Source: Pseudomonas sp. Seg1 (GTDB lineage Bacteria; Pseudomonadota; Gammaproteobacteria; Pseudomonadales; Pseudomonadaceae). From it: a DNA stretch of 64,000 nucleotides. The stretch spans positions 4,373,501 through 4,437,500 of the forward strand of contig NZ_AP021903.1 of NCBI RefSeq assembly GCF_018326005.1, read 5' to 3'. Under the pieces are notes generated by a model, which worked only from the letters and a program-made list of their open reading frames with translations, was not told the DNA's origin and searched no databases. The position numbers and the translations under genes are program-made. Below, piece by piece: positions 1-8,208 of the stretch (positions are counted from its first letter, which is position 1; every line of letters starts with the position of its first letter).

Positions 1-860
1 GCGCGGATGGACAGCGGTTGCAGGCGTTCGCCGTTGCTGGCGGCGTCGTAGACGCGCACGTGGGGGTAGCACAGGCGCACGCGATCGCTGCTGGTGTTGA
101 AGTTGATGTCGCCGGCCGCACCGCGCCCGGCGAGTACTTGTTGGACGGTGGCGCCGATGGGCGCATCGATGTAGGCGACGCCGCCGACTTGGCTGGCGGC
201 GACGGTGAGTTCTGCCGTGACGGGTTTGAGGGTGCTGAAGCCTGGGGCGATGAAGAGTTTGGGGAAGAAGCCCAGGCGGTTGTAGCTGTCTTGGAAGGCT
301 TTGAGGCCGGTGCGTCGGCCGGCTTGGTTGATGCCGCCGATGATGTCGGCGGCGCTGACTTTGGCGGGGTCGGTGTAGGTGTAGTTGACCTTGATGGGGG
401 CGTTGGCGGGGATGGTGCCGGTGGCCAGTCGGGTGATGAGGCCGGTGGACATTGAGACGGTGTAGTCGGTGCCCTGCAGGTAGGCGTCGGTGCCTTCGGC
501 GGGCATGAGTTGCAGTTGTTGCAGCGCGGTGTGTTCGAGTTGCAGTTGGTTGTTGTCGGCGAACTGTTTGCGGCCGGTGACGGTGCTGTGGTGGATGGCC
601 GGGTCGAGGACGTTGACGACGAGTACGGTGCCGGCGCCGAAGTCATAAATGCCTTGCAGGGCTTCGGGGATGCTGTGGCCCAGGGTGTGTGGGCCGAACT
701 GGATGGCGTGGGTGTCGTTGAGGCACAGGGTCAGTTCGTTGATGGGGCCGGTGGGCGCGGTGCCGATCAGGGCGATGACGGCGGATTTGACGACGCGGAT
801 AGGACGCGGGCCGCGCTCGATTTCGGTGGTTTCGATGCCGTGCAGGTAGTTGGCGGGCAT
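1..860 (-). CDS. Mu-like prophage tail sheath protein (partial, runs off left edge)
   Basis: About 286 residues are visible. The gene starts at the ATG at 860 and continues past base 1, so the C-terminus is missing. The N-terminus (MPANYLHGIETTEIERGPRP, then an AVIALIGTAPTGP stretch) is the usual opening of contractile-tail sheath proteins of the Mu gpL type. The sheath surrounds the tail tube and contracts on infection. The gene lies directly downstream of gp37 and gp36, as expected in Mu-like tail modules. The long plus-strand frames here are antisense shadows caused by high GC. The family call is by eye; orientation and neighbours support it well. Confidence 0.85.
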   Translation of the reverse strand, partial: MPANYLHGIETTEIERGPRPIRVVKSAVIALIGTAPTGPINELTLCLNDTHAIQFGPHTLGHSIPEALQGIYDFGAGTVLVVNVLDPAIHHSTVTGRKQFADNNQLQLEHTALQQLQLMPAEGTDAYLQGTDYTVSMSTGLITRLATGTIPANAPIKVNYTYTDPAKVSAADIIGGINQAGRRTGLKAFQDSYNRLGFFPKLFIAPGFSTLKPVTAELTVAASQVGGVAYIDAPIGATVQQVLAGRGAAGDINFNTSSDRVRLCYPHVRVYDAASNGERLQPLSIR

Positions 861-1287
861 GGGTTATTCGTCCTTGGCGGGTGGCGTAGTCCTGGGCGTA
901 TTGCCAGACGCCGTTGCTGTGGCCAATGAAGTGTTCGGAGAGCGGACGGCAGGCTTGGTCGGTGTGTGGCGGCACCCACCCGGTGAGGCTGGCGCGCAGT
1001 TGGTCGAGGTGGCTGATGACGCCGTCGGTGCCGTTGAGTTGGCGAAAGATGAGGGTCAGGCGCAGGACGATCTGGCGGGCCTGGACGGTGGCGTCGAGGC
1101 TTTCGGTGTGGCCGAAGGTGGATTTGCCGTAGGCCAGCAGGACGGCGCCGCGGGGGTGGTTGAGGCGGTATTGCTGGGGGTTTTCGGGGAAGCGTTCGAC
1201 GATGAGTTGGTGGCCGAAGTCGGTTTGTAGTCGGCCGAGCATGGCGTCCATGAGTTGTTCGGTCTGGGTGTTGGGCGTTGGGGTCAT
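643..1287 (-). CDS. Prophage Gp37-family protein, probably frameshifted near its end
   Basis: The frame opens with ATG at 1287, overlapping the stop of the gp36 fragment (ATGA arrangement). Residues 1 to about 143 read like the Gp37 family of Mu-like phages, small proteins at the head-tail boundary. After an 'ATRQGR' point near 885 the frame runs for 70 arginine/histidine/proline-rich residues antiphase over the sheath gene, which is not credible protein. One base out of phase, the sequence reads AKDE followed by TAA at 864-866, just before the sheath ATG. A one-base indel near 880-890 is therefore likely, and the original gene probably ended at 864. The family call is moderate; the frameshift is inferred. 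Confidence 0.6.
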   Translation of the reverse strand: MTPTPNTQTEQLMDAMLGRLQTDFGHQLIVERFPENPQQYRLNHPRGAVLLAYGKSTFGHTESLDATVQARQIVLRLTLIFRQLNGTDGVISHLDQLRASLTGWVPPHTDQACRPLSEHFIGHSNGVWQYAQDYATRQGRITHARQLPARHRNHRNRARPASYPRRQIRRHRPDRHRAHRPHQRTDPVPQRHPRHPVRPTHPGPQHPRSPARHL

Positions 1288-1439
1288 GGGTAGCCGTCGA
1301 CGAGTTCTTCGGCCTGGCGGACGCTGTTGGTGATGACGTTTTCGTCGGGCTGCCGGGCGGCCGGATCATCGTTGGAGAGCTGGGTGAGCGTGATCAGCGG
1401 GATGGCGTTGCCGAGGTCGGCGCGGGTGCAGTAGCGCAT
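1284..1439 (-). pseudogene. Prophage gp36 (DUF1320) N-terminal fragment, 51 aa
   Basis: ATG at 1439 opens a 51-residue frame (MRYCTRADLGNAIPLITLTQ ... EELVDGYP) that matches the start of DUF1320/gp36 proteins, where 'YCTR.DL' and a later 'EIDGYL' segment are typical. Family members are about 140 residues, so roughly 90 residues are missing. The frame stops at 1284-1286, in the ATGA overlap with gp37. This suggests an internal deletion that fused the DGY segment to the end of the gene. It sits between major capsid E and gp37, the normal gp36 position. It is too short to be in a standard ORF list. Confidence 0.6.
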
Positions 1440-1441
1440 GG

Positions 1442-2422
1442 TCAGCCGGCCTTGAGTTCAACGAGGGCTTCGGGGAATAAGCACAGGGCCAAGGGGTTGG
1501 CTTGGGCTTCGAGGTCCCAGCCTTTGCCCATCTTGCGCGGCTCGGCTTTGCTGTAGTACGGCTGGCCGAGGGTATTGACGGTTTCGTTGTAGTTGGCCGG
1601 GGCGTTGAACAGCCGGAAGACGCCACGGGCGACGGGAAAGACTTGGGCGACGTCGGCGGGGATGAAGCGTTGGCCGCTGACGGTGACGTCGTATTCGATG
1701 AATTGGATGCCGCCGAAGGTGAAGCCGTTGCGAAGGTCGCCACCGATGCGGTCTTGGGCTTCTTGGTAGTGGGCGAAGGCTTCTTTGACTTTGGCGTGGT
1801 CGGTGAAGGCGTCGAACCAGTCGGGCCCGCAGAAGGATCGGAAGCCGGTGACCATGACGCCGCCGAGTTTGGATTCGGCGTGGCGCTTGGCGTCGAGGCA
1901 GGCTTTGCGCACGTTGGTGCCGGGGCTGCCGAGGGCGACGGTGACGCTTTTTTGTTGGACGTCGAATTCGTCGAAGAGGTCGAAGAGCAGCGAGCCGTCG
2001 GCGTCGAGCAGTTGGCCGCGCAGTGCGCCGACGCGCTGGAATTCGCGGGTGGTTTCGATGCTGTTTTTGAGGTCTTGCAGGTGGTCGTTGATGACGGTGG
2101 CGATGGGCGCGGTGGCGCTCTCTTGGCCGAAGGCGGCGATGCCTTGTAACTGGCTGGGCAGGATGGGCCGGCTGATGGGCAGGTGCAGGGTTTCGAAGGT
2201 GCGGCGTTTGCGTTTGTTGCCTTTGACGGGGGCCGGGTCGTCGTTGCGTGAGGTGTTGGGCACGAGGACGAGGCGGCCTTCGCGCTCGTCGATGATGACG
2301 CTGGTGCTGGTGACGCCTTTTTCGTCGAACAGGCCCATGGCGCCGACTTTGCCGGGGATGGCCGGGAGTTTGTTGACGGCGGCGGTGAGGTTGGCGACGG
2401 TGAAGAGGTCTTGCAGGTTCAT
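1442..2422 (-). CDS. Prophage major capsid protein E
   Basis: A 326-aa protein with the features of the lambda gpE-type major head protein family: an N-terminal 'MNLQDLFTVANLTAAVNKLP' segment, the early 'GLF.EKGV.ST..VIIDE' strand pattern and about the family length. It would form the icosahedral shell of the virion. It follows the decoration protein D gene by 12 bp, the usual D-then-E order. The frame is intact, unlike several neighbours. The start is the ATG at 2422. High confidence from motif and synteny. Confidence 0.85.
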   Translation of the reverse strand: MNLQDLFTVANLTAAVNKLPAIPGKVGAMGLFDEKGVTSTSVIIDEREGRLVLVPNTSRNDDPAPVKGNKRKRRTFETLHLPISRPILPSQLQGIAAFGQESATAPIATVINDHLQDLKNSIETTREFQRVGALRGQLLDADGSLLFDLFDEFDVQQKSVTVALGSPGTNVRKACLDAKRHAESKLGGVMVTGFRSFCGPDWFDAFTDHAKVKEAFAHYQEAQDRIGGDLRNGFTFGGIQFIEYDVTVSGQRFIPADVAQVFPVARGVFRLFNAPANYNETVNTLGQPYYSKAEPRKMGKGWDLEAQANPLALCLFPEALVELKAG

Positions 2423-2434
2423 GGGGTGGCTCCG

Positions 2435-2803
2435 TTAGAGGGTGGCGCGGGCGACGATGCCTTGGGCGTTGAGGTCGTCGAGGGCGGCGGCTTTTTGTGG
2501 CTCGGTGATGCCGGGCGGCCAGACGAGTTCGGGCTGCGCGAGGACGGCGCCGCGGGCGATGACGACGGCGGGTGTGTCGCCGGCGCTGGCGTCGATGTGT
2601 TCGGCGAGGACGGCGACGGTTTTTTTGGCGGGGCCGGTGCCGGCTGGGTCGAGGGCCTGGTATTTGCCGGCGACGTTGGCGAGGACTTGGCCGAGGGCGT
2701 AGTCGCTGCCGCCCAGCAGCGTGATGCGGTCTTTGGTCCAGCCGGGGCTTACTTGTACGAGTAGCAGGTCGCCGAGGTCTTTGGGTTGGTTGAAGGTGGC
2801 CAT
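2435..2803 (-). CDS. Prophage head decoration protein D
   Basis: A 122-aa protein of the lambda gpD family (HDPD). These trimeric proteins bind the outside of the capsid and stabilise it after DNA packaging. The internal pattern 'AVLAEHIDASAGDTPAVVIARGAVL' followed by 'GI..ARATL' at the C-terminus is typical for family members that report a changing gene product per residue block. It lies between the truncated protease (2 bp upstream) and capsid E. The ATG at 2803 follows the protease stop almost immediately, so translation is probably coupled. Confidence 0.85.
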   Translation of the reverse strand: MATFNQPKDLGDLLLVQVSPGWTKDRITLLGGSDYALGQVLANVAGKYQALDPAGTGPAKKTVAVLAEHIDASAGDTPAVVIARGAVLAQPELVWPPGITEPQKAAALDDLNAQGIVARATL

Positions 2804-2805
2804 GG

Positions 2806-3489
2806 TTAGCCCTGCCTTTTCGTGCGCGCTTCTGCGTCGGCGAGTAAGGGATTGGTGGTTGGGCTGGGGCTGTTGTTGGCGCGGTGTTGGGTGGCGACTT
2901 CGGTGAAGCTGATGGCGCCAGTGAGGTCTTTGAAGAGGGTTTTGAGGCCTTCGGCTAACGGTTGGCGCTGCTCGCCTTCACCGAACTGCAACGGTGTTGC
3001 ACCGGACTGGGCGGCGTTGAGGGCGGCGATGACGACGGGTGCGTGCAGGGGCTTCATGCCGGCGGCGACGAGTTGTTCGGCGTAGGCGACGTTGGTGGTG
3101 TTGATGGCTTGTTGGGCGGCGGCGCGGGCGGTTTGGTCGCGTTGGGCGAGTTCGGTTTTGAGGCGCTGGTTTTCGGCCTGGAGGGTGTCGGTGTCGGGCA
3201 CCTTGGCTGTGGGCGTTTGGGGGCTGGGTTGTGCTGGCGGCGCTGCGGGGGCGCTTTCGCTGAAGTGGATGACGCCGGGTTCGGCTTCGGCCAGTTCTAT
3301 GGGGCGCAGGCCTTTGACGGCCGGCGGCTGGGCGCCGAGGAAGCCGACGTGGCGCAGGTAGTAGACGCCGGGCACGGGGTTGTTGGGCGCGGTTGGGTGG
3401 TAGAAGGAGGCGGAGATTTTTTTGTAGCGGCCGGCGGCGAGTTGTTCGGCAAAGCTGGGGTCGATTTGTTGGGGGGTGCCAAAACCCAA
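2806..3489 (-). pseudogene. Prophage protease/scaffold protein, 5' end missing
   Basis: About 227 residues are open, but there is no ATG: the first usable codon is a TTG at 3489 and an in-frame stop lies just upstream near 3501. The protein reads as the C-terminal two thirds of the Mu gpI-like protease/scaffold of these prophages ('QIDPSFAEQLAAGRYKKISA', then 'YLRHVGFLGAQPPAVKGL'). A coiled, Ala/Gln-rich region around residues 100-135 fits the scaffold part. About 95-100 N-terminal residues, which include part of the protease domain, are missing. The break point is where the cargo region begins, so the cargo arrival or a later deletion probably removed the 5' end. Confidence 0.7.
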
Positions 3490-3765
3490 AGTAGATCATG
3501 AAGAATGGGACTGGTAAGCGGTGCGTACATGAAATTCAGCGCTGAATTGGGATGTGCGGTTTTATAAAGACTTTAGGAATGGCTTTCGTCGGCGAACCCA
3601 CGTACCCGAAGCCTTTAAGGCATAGATGGCTTTAAAACGCTTGAGAGGCGTGTTGGTCAATGATGTGTATGCGCAATTCGAGTACCGATACTCCGTGCAT
3701 GATGAATATCAAAGTCTTAGTCTTCCCAAGCCGGCTGTCGACCGCTTGGTGTCGCGGAATAAGAA
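3490..3765. other. Junction between prophage protease remnant and cargo; no gene seen
   Basis: No credible coding region is visible. Base composition falls relative to the prophage. A perfect 16-bp palindrome, AATTCAGCGCTGAATT, lies at 3533-3548, 44 bp from the broken protease end. Short frames on both strands lack ribosome sites and family resemblance. This is probably the left border of the inserted defence cargo. Confidence 0.5.
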
Positions 3766-3798
3766 GTGGTCGAGCCTTCTGTGGCTCGACCACTTTTT
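3766..3798. terminator. Strong hairpin terminator downstream of the 3818-4492 regulator
   Basis: An 11-bp perfect stem, GTGGTCGAGCC / GGCTCGACCAC, with a 6-nt loop (3766-3793). It is followed on the plus strand by TTTTT; on the minus strand a weaker T-rich stretch (CTTCTTATT) follows. It sits 20 bp after the stop of the minus-strand XRE gene, which it most plausibly terminates, and would also block plus-strand readthrough. Confidence 0.75.
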
Positions 3799-3817
3799 CA
3801 TGCCTAGCGACCACCGT

Positions 3818-4492
3818 TTAATTTTTTGTTGCCTGAGCGACGGCCTCCATAAGATCCGCGATTGCCAAATCGAGCTTACGCGCCAGTTGTGCACGGACTT
3901 CATCCGATTCGCCGCTGGCCTTCTCAAGCTCGCCTTTGGCTTCGTTAATCGCAGCCTTAAGCTGCGTCAATTTGGGGTTGTTCAGCTCACCTTTAAGTAC
4001 CCGACGCATAAGCCAACGTTGCATCTGAAATGCAGCGTGATCCTGCGCGGCCCCTTGGCTGGCAGCTTCCCATTTTTCGATTGCACGAATTACGTGCGGA
4101 TTCGATTTCACTTGGAAACGCTGGCGATGGACCTCTGGAGCTCCAGATTGCCGGTTAATGCCATACGACGCGATTAGCGCGGTCGCACCGTCATCGCTTA
4201 TTGCATAACCCGCGTAGTTTCCGCTCGAGACCACGTCAAGAGGCGTCTGTTGCTCGCTCAAGACAACCACCACTTGCTCGTTTTCATGGTCGAGCTCCGC
4301 GAGCAACTCATGTACGAACAGCCGCCACCGGGAGTCCGACATGACTTGAGCTCCGCTTTCTACGGACGAGATCGTGCGGGTGCTTACTCCTACGTGTTTC
4401 GCAGTTTCACCAACACTCCAGCCGACCGTGGTCCGCCATTTCAGTACCAATTTGCCCCGATCCTCCGGAGCGACACCTTCAAATTCAGACAT
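3818..4492 (-). CDS. XRE-type HTH transcriptional regulator, 224 aa
   Basis: Residues 14-60 form a Cro/C1-type helix-turn-helix: 'WRTTVGWSVGETAKHVGVST' then 'TISSVESG'. The rest is an unassigned domain with a C-terminal coiled segment (about 165-220, rich in K/E/A). The ATG at 4492 has a strong ribosome site (GAGGTGATTT). The gene is divergent from the HNH-nuclease gene at 4878 and its upstream region carries two inverted repeats, so autoregulation and control of the divergent gene are likely. Base composition is lower in GC than the prophage structural genes, consistent with acquired cargo. The HTH call is firm; the role is inferred. Confidence 0.75.
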   Translation of the reverse strand: MSEFEGVAPEDRGKLVLKWRTTVGWSVGETAKHVGVSTRTISSVESGAQVMSDSRWRLFVHELLAELDHENEQVVVVLSEQQTPLDVVSSGNYAGYAISDDGATALIASYGINRQSGAPEVHRQRFQVKSNPHVIRAIEKWEAASQGAAQDHAAFQMQRWLMRRVLKGELNNPKLTQLKAAINEAKGELEKASGESDEVRAQLARKLDLAIADLMEAVAQATKN

Positions 4493-4508
4493 AAATCACC
4501 TCTATATT

Positions 4509-4585
4509 CAGCTTCAGGCTTGAAGCTGCTGCGACTATGAAACGCTAAACTTCCGACATCGGAAGTTTGATTATTGGTCGGAAGT
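4509..4585. promoter_or_regulatory. Operator-like inverted repeats in the divergent XRE/HNH promoter region
   Basis: Two perfect inverted repeats are visible: CAGCTTCA-GGCT-TGAAGCTG at 4509-4528 and AAACTTCCGA-CA-TCGGAAGTTT at 4547-4568. A third half-site TCGGAAGT recurs at 4578-4585 in direct orientation to the second arm. They lie 17-93 bp upstream of the XRE start codon. The spacing is typical of XRE dimer operators. The rest of the 385-bp intergenic stretch (4493-4877) shows nothing else I can name. Confidence 0.6.
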
Positions 4586-4877
4586 AGGCATCTGTCAAAC
4601 ATTTTTTGGTGGGAGGTACTGCTTGATCGAGCGGTCGTCGCGCGCAAAGAGATATGACCTGACATTTGTTTGCGTCGCCCCCAACCAGACTCAGGCATAC
4701 GGGTACTGATCTCGATTGCCCCAGCGTGAGACTATTAGAGTTTTACGCAATGATTCCTGGTGCTTGATCCTGCTAGGAATTTTCTTTGCCAAATTTTTTG
4801 ACGGTGTGTTTCATCTTTTCGAAGGAAATAGGTGTTAATTGCACCGAAAAAAATCGACCAATAGGAGCAAGTTGTAA

Positions 4878-6524
4878 ATGGGAACTGGCAAGCGAGGAAA
4901 GCCCCCTACGCAGAAGGCAAAATCTGGCGTCGTTCGGGTAAGACGCCGGGATGATTTTCTAGAATCGACAATTCGAACCCTCCGAGATATGGCAGGCAAT
5001 GTTTGCTCGTTTCCTGATTGCTCTGTTCATACCCACGGGGCCAAAGGGTCCCTAGATGGAGCATTCAGTATCGGTGTCGCTTGCCATATCACCGCTGCGG
5101 CTCCAGGAGGTCCTCGCTATGATCAGAACCAAAGCGCCGCAGAGCGTAGAGACGTCAGCAATGGTATCTGGATGTGTCAGACGCATTCGAGGCTCGTGGA
5201 CGCAGACGACTCCCCATATCCTGTTGAGTTGCTTCGCGAGTGGAAGCGACAAGCCGAAATCCGTGCTAACCAAATGGTTAATCAGCGGGCATTTACAGAG
5301 CGAGAGCTAAAGTCGGCAGTAAAAGACGAATCCGTCGATATATTGGGAAGATATATCAACCGATTTACTGATCCCCTTGGAACACCTGTCAATGAGATGC
5401 TAAGCACCTATGAGTCTGGCATGTCTGAAATTGACCCGCGATTCAAAGTTCGGGTTAATAAGAGTGCGAGCGGAATAAGTCACGAAATATTCGCAGTGGC
5501 GCCAGACGCGAAATTTAATTTACTCATCCGTGGTGTTGATGAACTTAAGGATTTTGAAGCGGCCGAAAGAGCATTTTTTGAAGAGGGGCGAGAACTGAGT
5601 ATCCCGAGCTCGAATTTTGAATTTGCTGGTTCCAAGTTATTCGAGGCAATCCACCAGCGACTTGATACAGATCGCGTCGGAAGCATAGTCCTAGGTGGGA
5701 TCAAGAAAAAAATCAACGCAAACCTATTCGCGTGCGATGGAGAAGGACACGAACACTTTATTGATTCATTTGACGCGGAGTACTCCTCCGGGACATTAAG
5801 AACCATAATTCAAGGAAGTTGCCTTGGTGGCTTTCTTACGTTTGAGCATAGACTTGAACATAATGGTGGCAGCCTTCTGAATATGAGCATTGACGTTAAG
5901 GCTTGGCAAGGGCTTGATGTTTTAGAACTACCACTATTTGGGCGATTGACAAAAGCACTGCAATACTTGGAAAAAGGCAGCTTCGTTGTAGAGTTTGAGG
6001 TGGCCAATCGACTCGTTCGAATAGATACGAAGCAAAGCCCAGAATCAAATGGTTTTGCAGAGCATTTTTCCTATTTTATAACCATGATAGATCAGTGCCG
6101 CAAAATTGCAGAGAAATGCGAAGACAACATATTTATGTTGGACATTAATTTTACTGAGGAAGTGATTGTTTTTCTCAGAAAGCTCACCCGTCTAATAGAC
6201 AATAAAATCATTGGCCGAAGGGCTCCATCAATGCTCTGTCGAGGGACTTTCGATTGGTATGATGGCTATTCAGTTGAGGATTTAGATGATAAGGTTCAGC
6301 GAATTACTCTTCAAAATGAAATTCGTCCGGAAATAAATCTGCTTGGTCAAATGGTGAAAGCACCTAGAATCTCAAGTACTTATACGGGTGTTGAGGCGGT
6401 TTTGTATTGTGACTTAGAGGAAAGAGAACAAGTCAAAATGGAGATAGTCACCACGGAGAATACTTTAATTGAACACCAATTTAACGATGTCGATCGGTGG
6501 GAAGTGCTTGCCTTGCCAAGCTGA
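4878..6524 (+). CDS. HNH-nuclease domain protein, 548 aa, candidate anti-phage effector
   Basis: Residues about 25-140 form an HNH-type zinc nuclease: a first cysteine pair (VCSFPDC), the core 'GVACHITAAAPGGPRYD', an asparagine (SNGIWM) and a C-x2-H pair (CQTH). This HNH variant is common in bacterial defence proteins. Residues 150-548 form a large domain I do not recognise, with no membrane segments; it may sense or oligomerise. The ATG at 4878 has AGGAG ten bases upstream. It is divergent from an XRE regulator and convergent with the retron RT. GC is clearly lower than in the flanking prophage genes. The nuclease call is good; a defence role is inferred from context. Confidence 0.7.
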   Translation: MGTGKRGKPPTQKAKSGVVRVRRRDDFLESTIRTLRDMAGNVCSFPDCSVHTHGAKGSLDGAFSIGVACHITAAAPGGPRYDQNQSAAERRDVSNGIWMCQTHSRLVDADDSPYPVELLREWKRQAEIRANQMVNQRAFTERELKSAVKDESVDILGRYINRFTDPLGTPVNEMLSTYESGMSEIDPRFKVRVNKSASGISHEIFAVAPDAKFNLLIRGVDELKDFEAAERAFFEEGRELSIPSSNFEFAGSKLFEAIHQRLDTDRVGSIVLGGIKKKINANLFACDGEGHEHFIDSFDAEYSSGTLRTIIQGSCLGGFLTFEHRLEHNGGSLLNMSIDVKAWQGLDVLELPLFGRLTKALQYLEKGSFVVEFEVANRLVRIDTKQSPESNGFAEHFSYFITMIDQCRKIAEKCEDNIFMLDINFTEEVIVFLRKLTRLIDNKIIGRRAPSMLCRGTFDWYDGYSVEDLDDKVQRITLQNEIRPEINLLGQMVKAPRISSTYTGVEAVLYCDLEEREQVKMEIVTTENTLIEHQFNDVDRWEVLALPS

Positions 6525-6629
6525 ATGTTTTAGAAATGCAGGATAATAAATGCACTTTCTGAAACGGCGTAACAATGTTCAGCTGAAGCATTTTTAGCTT
6601 TGAAAGCATGTCTTGCTAACGAAAGCTAC

Positions 6630-7709
6630 CTAAGATTTACTGGGGCTTTGTTCCGTTTCCCATGGAGGGATGAATTTATCGTCAATCAAGTCTGTGGCCT
6701 TCAGAGACGGTCGATACTCACCGTCTCCAAGTGACGCCGAATTAATATCTCTAATGCTCCTATTGTACGTATTAGCCAACGATTTGAAATCGTTATCAAG
6801 GTACGCTGCTTCACCTAGTAATCCACCCAGTTTGTACTCCAGCTGAGTTTTGGTAAGGCCAAAGCTATCGCGCTTTCCTTCGAGGGCCAGTTTAATTAAT
6901 CTCATTTTTCTAAACCTAGCATTGGGGACCCTCAATGCCCCTTCAGAAACCACGGTGCCAGTAATATGCTTGGGAACCTCTGCGCCGAAAAGACGTGTTT
7001 TCTTGGCCGCGGTCAAATGTCCATATTTTTTCACTATTTTTTCGACTTCCCATAGGAACCCGTGGGTTATGCGAGCGCCCGAAAATGTCAGGTCGTCAAC
7101 ATAGCAAGTAAATTTTAGGTTTGAGTTTTTCGCCAAGACACTCAGCTCGTCAAATAATGGCTTGTTAGAATAAAACGACAGTAGAGGGCTTAAGGGGCTC
7201 CCCGTCGGGATGCAGTCATCACAAGTAACGAGTTCAGCATAAAGATTGGCGATATCACCTGGGCACTCAAGCCGATCCCTGAAGAAGTTAAATACCTGAG
7301 ACTTTTTAGTGGAACGAAAAAAATTGCTAATATCGAGCGTCGCCACCATGCAGCCGCTCAAATGTTGTTCGGCATTCCTCTTGTATGATGTTCCCTTTAA
7401 AGCTGATTGCATGTATTCAGGCACTTTGACACAGCGCAGTAACTTCAGAATACGCTCGTGAATGGCTATTAGTTTTCCTTTAGGCTTTTGCACCCATCGG
7501 GATTTAGGTGGCTTGCCAATTTTGAAAGGGTCAGGTTTGGGAGTCATCTCAAAGCGTTTGTAATCTCCTATGCTGCATAGAAGGTCATGGATGCTGAGAG
7601 AGAGAATAGCTGCTAACTTCGATCGTGAAGTGGTTTTGTACAACGCGCTTTGTGATATCTCGTAGGACTTTTTCTCTTGCTTAGCCTTTTTTACTCGCTT
7701 TGGCTTCAT
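6630..7709 (-). CDS. Retron-type reverse transcriptase
   Basis: A 359-aa reverse transcriptase. Visible RT blocks are 'MVATLDISNFFRS' (first catalytic Asp), 'IPTGSPLSPLLSFYSNKPLF' (the SPxLS block), the catalytic 'CYVDDLTFSG', and 'ITGTVVSEGALRVPN', which corresponds to the VTG-containing region typical of retron RTs. The length fits a retron RT with no fused domain. The earlier TTG at 7721 is possible, but the ATG at 7709 is preferred. It overlaps the XRE gene by 29 bp, so the two are translated from one message. It would copy the upstream ncRNA into msDNA. High confidence for RT; retron assignment is supported by the ncRNA. Confidence 0.88.
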   Translation of the reverse strand: MKPKRVKKAKQEKKSYEISQSALYKTTSRSKLAAILSLSIHDLLCSIGDYKRFEMTPKPDPFKIGKPPKSRWVQKPKGKLIAIHERILKLLRCVKVPEYMQSALKGTSYKRNAEQHLSGCMVATLDISNFFRSTKKSQVFNFFRDRLECPGDIANLYAELVTCDDCIPTGSPLSPLLSFYSNKPLFDELSVLAKNSNLKFTCYVDDLTFSGARITHGFLWEVEKIVKKYGHLTAAKKTRLFGAEVPKHITGTVVSEGALRVPNARFRKMRLIKLALEGKRDSFGLTKTQLEYKLGGLLGEAAYLDNDFKSLANTYNRSIRDINSASLGDGEYRPSLKATDLIDDKFIPPWETEQSPSKS

Positions 7710-7992
7710 TTTTATTTTCAATCCATTCGAGAAGATGAATTACTTTTTTTGCTACTCCCAGGCGCAATCTGTTCGAAGGCTTAGGCGCGTCAAGATTCTC
7801 AGAAAAGAACAGTATTGATGACAACGGAATATCGAAACGATTGCTGTACTTTCCTAGCAATTCGATAGTCGGTTGCTTTTTGCCTGACTCTAGCTCGGAA
7901 AGGTGGGAATTTGAGATTCCCAGCTCCTTACTCAGCTCTGTTTGCGACAGATCGTGGTAGGTTCGAATCAAGCGTAATGCCTGGTTCAGCAT
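7681..7992 (-). CDS. XRE-family HTH regulator of the retron operon
   Basis: A 103-aa protein with a clean Cro/C1 HTH at residues 5-60 ('YHDLSQTELSKELGISNSHL' then 'SELESGKKQP'). The ATG at 7992 is chosen because GAGG lies 8 bases upstream; a TTG nine codons earlier has no such site. It follows the 54-aa peptide gene by 43 bp and overlaps the RT gene. Retrons that pair an RT with an HTH protein are a known class (I recall this as type VI). Its likely target is the 29-bp palindrome at 8475-8503 in front of the ncRNA. It could also act as antitoxin to the peptide; that is speculation. Confidence 0.85.
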   Translation of the reverse strand: MLNQALRLIRTYHDLSQTELSKELGISNSHLSELESGKKQPTIELLGKYSNRFDIPLSSILFFSENLDAPKPSNRLRLGVAKKVIHLLEWIENKNEAKASKKG

Positions 7993-8035
7993 CACAGCAT
8001 CCTCATTAATAAGTGACAACAGCGGGGGTTAGGCA

Positions 8036-8200
8036 TTAGAAGAGCTCACGAAGATTTTCCATTAGCTTTGGCCAGTGTTTGTCGATCAGAGGAAACAAAA
8101 ATCCGACCAAACGTACAACACACATCATCAGCCTTAACCACTTAACAATCTTTCGTTTTCTAACAACCGGACGTCGTTTGGCGGGTTTTGCAATTTTCAT
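8036..8200 (-). CDS. 54-aa basic single-span membrane peptide, candidate retron toxin
   Basis: The frame from ATG 8200 to TAA 8036 encodes 54 residues. The first 20 are very basic (MKIAKPAKRRPVVRKRKIVK). A hydrophobic helix, WLRLMMCVVRLVGFLFPLI, spans residues 21-39, and the tail is amphipathic (DKHWPKLMENLRELF). This layout resembles small hydrophobic toxins of type I systems. A good Shine-Dalgarno (TGAGG) sits 8 bases upstream, and GAGG is part of the ncRNA 3' arm. A longer in-frame opening reaches 8416, but it would read through the structured RNA and lacks a ribosome site. The gene is between the ncRNA and the XRE gene, in the same orientation. I know of no named family. Confidence 0.65.
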   Translation of the reverse strand: MKIAKPAKRRPVVRKRKIVKWLRLMMCVVRLVGFLFPLIDKHWPKLMENLRELF

Positions 8201-8208
8201 GGGTTTTA

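Noticed and set aside
3626..4177. 183-aa plus-strand ORF
   Set aside because: Antisense to the XRE gene and crossing a strong terminator; no ribosome site.
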